A DNA stretch of 64,000 bases from Sphingomonas sp. (GTDB lineage: Bacteria > Pseudomonadota > Alphaproteobacteria > Sphingomonadales > Sphingomonadaceae). Shown piece after piece: positions 58,790-64,000 of the stretch. The position numbers and the translations under genes are program-made. A model generated the notes under the pieces. The model had not been told where the DNA came from, did no database searches, and was given only the letters and a program-made list of their open reading frames with translations. Location of the stretch: contig JAFOMG010000024.1 of NCBI GenBank assembly GCA_017418975.1, positions 186,001 through 250,000 on the forward strand, in the 5' to 3' direction. How positions within the stretch are numbered: position 1 is the stretch's first letter; the number at the start of each line of letters is the position of its first letter.

Positions 58790-59848
58790 ATGCTCGGAAT
58801 AGAGATTACGGACGAAGCCGGTGTTCATGATATCCCAGACCGCTCCGCGCGTATCGCGCGTGATGCAACGGGATTGCGCTTCATCTGGCTGGAACTGACC
58901 CAGCACTGCAATCTTCGATGCCGCCATTGCTACACTACGTCATCGCCAGCCAAACCGCACAACGATATTGATTGGCTTGGCTTGCTTGTTGAAGCGAAGG
59001 CGTTGGGCTGCGAGGGCGTGCAGTTTATCGGCGGCGAGCCGCTGACGCATCCCAAGGTCCAGGAATATGTCACGTTCGCCGGCGAGAACGGGTTCGCGGA
59101 TATCGAGATATTCTCGAATGCCGCCCTCCTGAGCGAGGAAATGTGCCGGCTCATGTCCAAATTTGGCGCGCGGCTCGCGACGTCGTTCTACTCCGCCGAT
59201 GCTCGCAAGCACGATGCGATAACGCTCACCGAGGGGAGCTTTGCGCGGACGGTTGCCGGCATCGAATTGGCGCTCGAGCATGACATTCCAATTCGAGTGG
59301 GCCTGATCAACCTCGAGGACGAGGGGCAGGCTGCCGTTCGAGATGATATCCAGGAAACGATCGGCTATCTTGAACGACTTGGCGTCAGCCGCCAGCGGAT
59401 CGGCATCGATAATGTCAGGCCCGTTGGGCGGGGAAGCAAGATAACGCCCTTCGTATCGCAATCCGAGACGCTGTGCGGGGGATGCTGGAAGGGAACCCTC
59501 GCCGTTTCTTTCGATGGAAATTGCTATCCCTGCATTTTCTCTCGCCACAAGAACGTCGGAAACATTCGGACATCGACGTTAAGCGAGATTGTGACGAGTG
59601 CGGCGCTAACCGACTTCCGCATCGCTTATGCAGAGGAAGCGATTGCGCGCACGATAAATGCCGATTGTACGCCCGAGTGCAATCCCGCCGGATGCTCGCC
59701 GGTGTGCGCGCCCGCCGATCCATCTCCATGCAATCCTTGGGGATGCGGCCCATTGTGCACGCCCGGCACGCCGAGTTGCATTCCGGGCAATGGCTGCCGG
59801 CCCAGCGACGAATGTCCGCCGCACACCTGCCCGCCGCGCACGAATTGA
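58790..59848 (+). CDS. Radical SAM enzyme with Cys/Pro-rich C-terminal tail
   Basis: A 352-residue radical SAM protein. The 4Fe-4S ligands are C40, C44 and C47 in LTQHCNLRCRHCYTT, followed by GGEP (81-84), which binds SAM. Residues 229-248 carry a second set, LCGGC and NCYPC, as in SPASM/twitch auxiliary-cluster domains of peptide-modifying enzymes. The last 61 residues (292-352) are extraordinary: 11 Cys and 16 Pro in motifs such as CTPEC, CSPVC and CPPHTC. The tail could be a metal-binding arm, a substrate-docking site or a fused self-substrate. The start has GAGGAGG upstream. A zinc-ribbon-like gene follows 6 nt later, and bufferin genes lie beyond. Confidence 0.85.
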   Translation: MLGIEITDEAGVHDIPDRSARIARDATGLRFIWLELTQHCNLRCRHCYTTSSPAKPHNDIDWLGLLVEAKALGCEGVQFIGGEPLTHPKVQEYVTFAGENGFADIEIFSNAALLSEEMCRLMSKFGARLATSFYSADARKHDAITLTEGSFARTVAGIELALEHDIPIRVGLINLEDEGQAAVRDDIQETIGYLERLGVSRQRIGIDNVRPVGRGSKITPFVSQSETLCGGCWKGTLAVSFDGNCYPCIFSRHKNVGNIRTSTLSEIVTSAALTDFRIAYAEEAIARTINADCTPECNPAGCSPVCAPADPSPCNPWGCGPLCTPGTPSCIPGNGCRPSDECPPHTCPPRTN

Positions 59849-59854
59849 TCGCGC

Positions 59855-60133
59855 ATGCCCTGGTTCAAATATGGCGACTATCTCAAGCATTGCGATCAGC
59901 CCTGCTATGATGAAGTGCTCGCAACGGGGAGTCCGGTTGCGTATCAGGGCATTTATCAATGCTCGAGGTGCAGCGGTGAAATCGCGATGCGGCCGGGCCA
60001 GCGCCTGCCCGAGCACATCGAATGCAACGCGCTCGGAAAAGTGGGTTGGCGGCTTCTCGTGTTCGCGGACTCAAAGCCAAAATGGTCTGGAACGCTAAAG
60101 AATCCGAACTGGACCGACGACGTCGACACCTAG
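59855..60133 (+). CDS. Small zinc-ribbon-like protein beside radical SAM gene
   Basis: A 92-residue protein starting MPWFKYGDYLKHCDQPCYDE. It contains C13, C17, a CxxC at 36-39 (YQCSRCSGE), and C57 (HIECN), enough for one zinc site. The layout GIYxCxxC-GE with a following RWxLLVFA strand resembles small zinc-ribbon proteins I remember from other proteobacteria, but I cannot name the family with certainty. It begins 6 nt after the radical SAM stop with no own ribosome binding site, so it is probably translated by coupling. It may be a partner or substrate. Confidence 0.7.
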   Translation: MPWFKYGDYLKHCDQPCYDEVLATGSPVAYQGIYQCSRCSGEIAMRPGQRLPEHIECNALGKVGWRLLVFADSKPKWSGTLKNPNWTDDVDT

Positions 60134-60172
60134 GCTCAGGCCCCGTGTCGATGACCGCCAAGTGCTGAAATG

Positions 60173-60922
60173 CTAATCGGCGCCGACGATAAGTCCGTCG
60201 GATAGCCACTGGCCCAGCATCGCGCCGGCACGCACAACGCCGGTGTCTTCGCCAAGCGCCTCGGCCAGCGCGGCGCACAGGCCCGCGAACGGCACGCCCG
60301 CCCGCGCCCATAGCACCGCCTGGCGTTCGAGTTGGTCGATGGCGCGGAAGCGCGGTGCCTCCCCGTCACGCCAGGCCAGGATCGCGCCCACTTCCGGCAG
60401 CTGGGCGACTGCGGGCGGCTCCACGCCCTCCGCCAGTGCCGACCAGATCGCGGGCGCATTGGTGGTCAGGTCGGCAAGGTCCAGCGAAGGCGAGAAGCCC
60501 AGCACGACACGATCCCAGTCGACCGCGCCGAGATCCGCGACGGTAAGCGCCGCAGCATCGGGCGCGACAAAGGCATCGGCAAGCGCCAGGTCGATCCAGG
60601 CGAGCTCGGCGACCTCCGGATCGGCGGGATACAGCAGCGCCAGCGTCGCGGGAAAATCGCGCGGATAGGCGTCGAGCGTCCAGCTGCTCGGCTGCACGCG
60701 GGCAACATGCGCGACCACCGCCTGGTGGAATGCATCCCCGCCGATCCAGTCGCGCGTCCGGCCGAAACTCTCCTCCAAGCAGGCGGCAAGCTGCGCGCGG
60801 AAATTGTTCTGATGGATGCGCAGGCCCGGGGCGACATCGTCTCCGCCCAGCCGACCGACGGCGGCGTCCTCCTCGCGCGCCAGCCAGGCGCGCATGTCGC
60901 GCTGCACGTCGAGCAGGCTCAC
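60173..60922 (-). CDS. bufC: BufC/HvfC-type (DUF2063) RiPP accessory protein
   Basis: A 249-residue partner of DUF692 enzymes. The N-terminal DUF2063 domain begins LLDVQRDMRAWLAREEDAAV and continues LRIHQNNFRAQLAACLEESF, then FHQAVVAHVARVQPSSWTLD. The C-terminal part contains AELAWIDLALADAFVAPDAA. The family is annotated as putative DNA-binding but in bufferin clusters it delivers the precursor to the MNIO enzyme. The GTG start at 60922 overlaps the bufB stop by 4 nt, so the pair is coupled. Confidence 0.85.
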   Translation of the reverse strand: MSLLDVQRDMRAWLAREEDAAVGRLGGDDVAPGLRIHQNNFRAQLAACLEESFGRTRDWIGGDAFHQAVVAHVARVQPSSWTLDAYPRDFPATLALLYPADPEVAELAWIDLALADAFVAPDAAALTVADLGAVDWDRVVLGFSPSLDLADLTTNAPAIWSALAEGVEPPAVAQLPEVGAILAWRDGEAPRFRAIDQLERQAVLWARAGVPFAGLCAALAEALGEDTGVVRAGAMLGQWLSDGLIVGAD

Positions 60923-61749
60923 GCCGCAGCCCGCCAGCCATCGGCAGCGATGCGCCGGGCGGTGCCAAGCTCCGCTAGCAGTTCGTGCAGCGGCGGGATC
61001 GCATCGTCCCGCTCGATCATCGTCGCGACCGGGCCGAGCCGGGGCAGCACATGGGCATAAAGCTTCCAGACGGGATCGGGCACCGGCTGGTCGTGCGTGT
61101 CGATCAGCAGCTCGGCGCCCTGGCTGTGCCCCGCGAGATGGATCTGGCGCACATGTGCATGCGGAATCCCGTCGAGATAGGCGAGAGGATCGAAACCATG
61201 GTTGCACGCGCTGACGAAGACGTTGTTGACGTCGAGTAGCAGGCCGCAGCCGGTACTCGCGCAGAGCGCGTCGAGAAATGCCCATTCGGTCATGTCGGCA
61301 CCCGCGAAGTCGATATAGGTCGAGGGGTTCTCGATCAGCATCTCGCGGCCGAGCGCATCCTGAGCGCGCGCGATATTCTCCGCCACGACGCGCAGCGCCT
61401 CCTCCGTATAGGGCAGCGGCAGGAGGTCATGCGAATTGAAGCCCTCGATCCGCGACCAGCTGAGATGATCCGAGACGAACAGCGGCTCCACTTCGTCCAC
61501 CAGCGCGCGCAGCCGCGCGAGATAGGCGCCGTCCAGCCCGTCTGCCGATCCCAGCGACATCGAGACGCCGTGCAGCGCCACCGGATAGCGCTCGCGCACC
61601 TCGCGCAGGATCCGGAGCGGACGCCCACCCTCGACCATGAAATTCTCCGAGATCACTTCGACGAAATCGACGGCGACCCTGGTTTCCAGGAACTCGGCAT
61701 AATGCGGCTTGCGCAGGCCAAGGCCGAAGCCGGCAAAGGGAGCAATCAT
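60919..61749 (-). CDS. bufB: BufB-type MNIO (DUF692) peptide-modifying oxygenase
   Basis: A 276-residue multinuclear non-heme iron oxidase. In known bufferin systems it converts precursor Cys residues to thiooxazoles. The TIM-barrel metal ligands are visible: His in YPVALHGVSMSLG, Glu in REMLIENPSTYI, Asp in GCGLLLDVNNVFVSACNHG, His residues in VRQIHLAGHSQG and Asp/His in LIDTHDQPV. MIAPFAGFGLGLRKPHYAEF is the usual N-terminus. It lies 62 nt after bufA2 and overlaps bufC. Confidence 0.92.
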   Translation of the reverse strand: MIAPFAGFGLGLRKPHYAEFLETRVAVDFVEVISENFMVEGGRPLRILREVRERYPVALHGVSMSLGSADGLDGAYLARLRALVDEVEPLFVSDHLSWSRIEGFNSHDLLPLPYTEEALRVVAENIARAQDALGREMLIENPSTYIDFAGADMTEWAFLDALCASTGCGLLLDVNNVFVSACNHGFDPLAYLDGIPHAHVRQIHLAGHSQGAELLIDTHDQPVPDPVWKLYAHVLPRLGPVATMIERDDAIPPLHELLAELGTARRIAADGWRAAA

Positions 61750-61811
61750 CGTGGCTGTCCTGACTGGGTGGCCGACCCGGTACCCAGGGAGCGCCGGGCC
61801 GGCCGGAGGGA

Positions 61812-62090
61812 TCACTTCGGCGCGGTCAGGCTGCCGCCTGCGGCCTTGCACGCCTTGGCGGTGACTTCCTTGAAGCCCTGCCCCTTGCAGTCGTTCTGGC
61901 CCTTGCAGTCGTTCTTCGCGGTCTTGCAGTCCGAGGTGCCCTTGCAGGTGTTGATGCCGTAGCAATGGACGACCTTGGCGGCGGCCGCACCGGCGCCCGA
62001 CTTGGCGATCGCGGCGCTCGGCGCGGCGGCGGTGATGGCGATGACGGCGGCGGAAGCGGCGAGGCTGACGCCGGTGCGGACGATGGTCAT
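61812..62090 (-). CDS. bufA2: BufA2-type bufferin precursor peptide
   Basis: A 92-residue exported precursor. The signal region MTIVRTGVSLAASAAVIAIT ends near IAKSGAG. The core carries spaced cysteines: C43, C49, C55, C62, C68 and C82 in VHCYGINTCKGTSDCKTAKN and DCKGQNDCKGQGF. The CKG/CKT repeats are typical of the BufA2-like low-complexity family. In characterised systems, modified Cys residues bind copper in the periplasm. A SigF-type promoter lies at 62132-62159. Confidence 0.85.
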   Translation of the reverse strand: MTIVRTGVSLAASAAVIAITAAAPSAAIAKSGAGAAAAKVVHCYGINTCKGTSDCKTAKNDCKGQNDCKGQGFKEVTAKACKAAGGSLTAPK

Positions 62091-62131
62091 TGGGGATACT
62101 CCAGAATAGGGTTCGCCGGATTGGCTCTCCC

Positions 62132-62159
62132 TATTCGCGCCGCCCCGCCGCGCGGTTAC
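62132..62159 (-). promoter_or_regulatory. SigF-type promoter of bufA2
   Basis: Read leftward: GTAACC (62159-62154), 16 nt, CGAATA (62137-62132), 41 nt before the bufA2 ATG. The same form occurs before sigF and bufA1. Confidence 0.8.
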
Positions 62160-62173
62160 GGACTCGTGCGAAA

Positions 62174-62815
62174 TTACCAGCGCAGCAGCCGCGGACCGAG
62201 CAGCGCGCCAAGCGAGGCAGCCAGCAAAATGCCCAGCGAATACCAGGTCAGCACGAAGATCGCCGACACCTCGGGGCAGTGCATGCAATAGACCGTCGCG
62301 GCGAAGGCGCCCGCGGCGAGACCCGCCGCCGCACCGGCTGCGCGCAGCCGGGTCGGTGCCAGCCGGCGGAACGACCACAGCAGACCGACGAAGATCGGCA
62401 TCGCCAGCGCCAGCACCAGCCAGGGGCAGATCATCCAGCTGTGCCCGAGCCACATCGCCAGCCATTCGCCGGGCGGCGTGCGTGCCAGCTCAGCAAGGCC
62501 GAGAAGCGCGAGCAGGCTTACCGGCACCGCCAGCAGCCAGGCCCAGCGCAGCCGGGCGCTGTCCGGCCGGGCGAGCTGCACCACCATCACCACCGCCGCG
62601 ATCGCGAGCGAGAAGGTATAGCTCCACTTCACCCAAAAGGCCGTGCCGCGCATCGCCAGACCGAGGTCCGGGCGAATGCCGAGGACCAGCGCGACCAACG
62701 TCATCGAGACGATTGCGCCCAATGCGATGCCGATTCCGAGCCGCCAGCCGACTGCGCGGCGGCGTACCGGCGGCACGTCGCTGGAGAGCCGGGCGATGAG
62801 ATCGTCGGTGTTCAT
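62174..62815 (-). CDS. nrsF: NrsF-type (DUF1109) membrane anti-sigma factor
   Basis: A 213-residue membrane protein with six predicted helices, including LGIGIALGAIVSMTLVALVL, WSYTFSLAIAAVVMVVQLA and FVLTWYSLGILLAASLGALL. This is the DUF1109/NrsF family that holds SigF inactive until metal or oxidant stress. Cys residues in HSWMICPWLVL and VYCMHCPEVS are candidates for metal or redox sensing. The start overlaps the sigF stop (ATGA). bufA2 lies 83 nt further on behind its own promoter. Confidence 0.9.
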   Translation of the reverse strand: MNTDDLIARLSSDVPPVRRRAVGWRLGIGIALGAIVSMTLVALVLGIRPDLGLAMRGTAFWVKWSYTFSLAIAAVVMVVQLARPDSARLRWAWLLAVPVSLLALLGLAELARTPPGEWLAMWLGHSWMICPWLVLALAMPIFVGLLWSFRRLAPTRLRAAGAAAGLAAGAFAATVYCMHCPEVSAIFVLTWYSLGILLAASLGALLGPRLLRW

Positions 62816-63351
62816 CGCGCCCCTCCCTGGATACGTGCCATCAGTGCCTTCAGCCCGCGATGTACCGATACCTTCACGTCGGACTCGCCGATCCCTCCGG
62901 CTGCGGCCGCCTCGGCGACGCTCAGACCCTCGATCCGCGTCGCGCGGATCATGCTGGCCTGTTTCGGCGGAAGGATCGCGAGCAACTCCTCGACATCGAG
63001 GCGGGCGGTGATCGCCGGCTCCTGATCCTCTGCCAGCAGCACATCCTCCAGCCCCTCGATCGGCTGGAGGCGGCGGACGCGGCGGAAATGATCCACCATC
63101 TTGTAGCGGGCGATCGCGAACAGCCATGCCGTGAAGGCACGGTCGCGGTCATAGGTGGCGCGGCGGACATGCACCGCGATCAGCGTTTCCTGCACAAGAT
63201 CCTCGATATCGTCGTCGGCGCCCTTGGCACGGCGCCGGTAGAAACCACGCAGCACCGGCACGAGCAGGCGCAGCAATGCCGCATGCGCCGCGGCGTCGCC
63301 GCCGAGCCCATCCACCATCAGTCCGCGCAGCACGTCCTCGTCCGCTCGCAT
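62812..63351 (-). CDS. sigF: SigF-type ECF sigma factor
   Basis: A 179-residue ECF sigma factor paired with NrsF. Region 2: LLVPVLRGFYRRRAKGADDD, IEDLVQETLIAVHVRRATYD, FTAWLFAIARYKMVDHFRRV. Region 4: LLAILPPKQASMIRATRIEG, LSVAEAAAAGGIGESDVKVS. In Caulobacter the SigF-NrsF pair responds to heavy metals and drives bufferin genes. Its own promoter carries the SigF motif, consistent with autoregulation. AGGAGGAGG sits just before the ATG, with the predicted transcript start only about 10 nt upstream. Confidence 0.93.
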   Translation of the reverse strand: MRADEDVLRGLMVDGLGGDAAAHAALLRLLVPVLRGFYRRRAKGADDDIEDLVQETLIAVHVRRATYDRDRAFTAWLFAIARYKMVDHFRRVRRLQPIEGLEDVLLAEDQEPAITARLDVEELLAILPPKQASMIRATRIEGLSVAEAAAAGGIGESDVKVSVHRGLKALMARIQGGAR

Positions 63352-63369
63352 TCCTCCTCCTTGTGGGGG

Positions 63370-63397
63370 AGTTCGGCGTAGCCGGGTGAGAGGTTAC
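63370..63397 (-). promoter_or_regulatory. SigF-type promoter of sigF
   Basis: Read leftward: GTAACC (63397-63392), 16 nt, CGAACT (63375-63370). It is about 19 nt upstream of the sigF ATG. Confidence 0.8.
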
Positions 63398-63429
63398 ACG
63401 GCACCGCCAGATATTTTCGCGACGGCCTT

Positions 63430-63457
63430 GTAACGCACCGCGCACGCCCAGCGAACT
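63430..63457 (+). promoter_or_regulatory. SigF-type promoter of bufA1
   Basis: GTAACG (63430-63435), 16 nt, CGAACT (63452-63457), about 105 nt before the bufA1 ATG. It is divergent from the sigF promoter, with 32 nt between the -35 elements. Confidence 0.78.
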
Positions 63458-63562
63458 GGCAGGGTGATCGGCTTCTCCCGCCTCCTCGCCGATCACCGCG
63501 CGGCCCGGCTTCCCCCGGCACGGGCCGCGCGCCGGAGGCATGGATCAAGAAGGACGGATATC

Positions 63563-63841
63563 ATGCGTTCGACCAACGCCACGCTTGCCGCCACGCTCGC
63601 CATCGCCGTCGCGGGTGCGGCACTCGCCCCCGCCGCCTCCGCCCAGACCAAGCCCGCGATGGAGAAATGCTACGGCGTCTCCCTCGCCGGCAAGAACGAC
63701 TGCAAGGCGGGTGCCGGCACCAGCTGCGCCGGTACCTCGAAGGTGAACTATCAGGGCAATGCCTGGAAGCTGGTCAAGGCCGGCACCTGCACCACGATCA
63801 AGACGCCCAAGGGCAATGGTTCGCTGGCGCCCAAGGCCTGA
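63563..63841 (+). CDS. bufA1: BufA1-type bufferin precursor (DUF2282)
   Basis: A 92-residue exported precursor of the DUF2282 family. The signal is MRSTNATLAATLAIAVAGAA up to ASAQ. The core has the diagnostic MEKCYGVSLAGKNDCKAGAG, TSCAGTSKVNYQGNAWKLVK and AGTCTTIK, with C36, C47, C55 and C76. Modified Cys residues in bufferins chelate copper. AAGGA precedes the ATG at 63563. It reads away from sigF and is followed by a DoxX-type gene; no bufBC copy is visible between them. Confidence 0.9.
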   Translation: MRSTNATLAATLAIAVAGAALAPAASAQTKPAMEKCYGVSLAGKNDCKAGAGTSCAGTSKVNYQGNAWKLVKAGTCTTIKTPKGNGSLAPKA

Positions 63842-63900
63842 TGTCACGCGGCCGGGGCGCCTGGCCGCGCGCCCGGCCGCCGCTTTCGGAGACTCTCCAC

Positions 63901-64000
63901 ATGACTTCGCCGGCTGCGCTTTACATGCGCCTCACCCGCCGCGTCTCCTCGCTGGTACCGGATGCGCTGCTGCTGCTCCTCGCGCGGCTGGGCATTGCCG
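63901..64000 (+). CDS. DoxX-type membrane protein, N-terminus (cut by window end)
   Basis: ATG 63901 opens a frame reading MTSPAALYMRLTRRVSSLVP followed by DALLLLLARLGIA, then the window ends. The amphipathic start and hydrophobic first helix match DoxX-family proteins, which are often the last gene (BufD) of bufferin operons. Only 33 residues are visible, so this is tentative. Confidence 0.55.
   Translation, partial: MTSPAALYMRLTRRVSSLVPDALLLLLARLGIA

Overview
The window is about 64 kb of GC-rich DNA from a sphingomonad-like alphaproteobacterium (Sphingomonas or a close relative). The evidence is the protein content: large FYxAR-type TonB-dependent receptors, the SapC / cupin-like / tryptophan-halogenase cassette, an alphaproteobacterial rph-rdgB block divergent from hrcA-grpE, and a SigF/NrsF-type heavy-metal sigma system. 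Genes are tightly packed on both strands. I see no transposase, integrase, phage gene, CRISPR array or rRNA. One tRNA (Tyr) is present.

Layout. 0-3 kb: truncated GT-C glycosyltransferase, infC (probable AUA start) and a secreted GH16 glucanase. 3-14.5 kb: housekeeping (VOC protein, glnD, fpr, DUF1003, a LuxR-type HTH protein, radC, grpE, hrcA, DUF6438 lipoprotein, rph, rdgB). 14.5-18.5 kb: a small protein with its own terminator, tRNA-Tyr, M28 peptidase, rlmB-type methyltransferase, 2Fe-2S ferredoxin, AlkA-type glycosylase. 18.5-24 kb: sugar locus (ROK kinase, TonB receptor, divergent aldo/keto reductase). 24-28.6 kb: a translationally coupled trio of membrane protein, DyP peroxidase and an atypical cytochrome P450. 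28.8-36.4 kb: GH43, TRIC-type channel, solitary flavin halogenase, alginate-export-type porin, cation:proton antiporter, Phd/VapC toxin-antitoxin pair. 36.6-41.2 kb: receiver-only response regulator, a thiolase-SDR-racemase acyl-CoA operon, msrB.

41.2-48.1 kb holds TonB receptor, SapC, cupin-like oxygenase and tryptophan halogenase in one direction behind a LacI-type palindrome. 48-58.2 kb holds an LLM oxidoreductase, a LysR regulator, a Gly-rich secreted protein, an S8 protease, an ECF sigma/anti-sigma pair, an S9 peptidase, a class A phosphatase and a DUF1826 protein. The ECF sigma gene and the Gly-rich gene share a promoter motif, GGATTAA-N15-CGTT.

58.2-64 kb is the most interesting part. 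A less GC-rich patch encodes a radical SAM enzyme ending in a 61-residue Cys/Pro-rich tail (11 Cys, 16 Pro), followed by a small zinc-ribbon-like protein. Beside it is a bufferin-type copper-buffering RiPP locus: bufA2-bufB-bufC, nrsF-sigF, and a divergent bufA1 followed by a DoxX gene cut by the window end. Three promoters here share GTAAC(C/G)-N16-CGAA, upstream of sigF, bufA2 and bufA1, which argues for one autoregulated SigF regulon.
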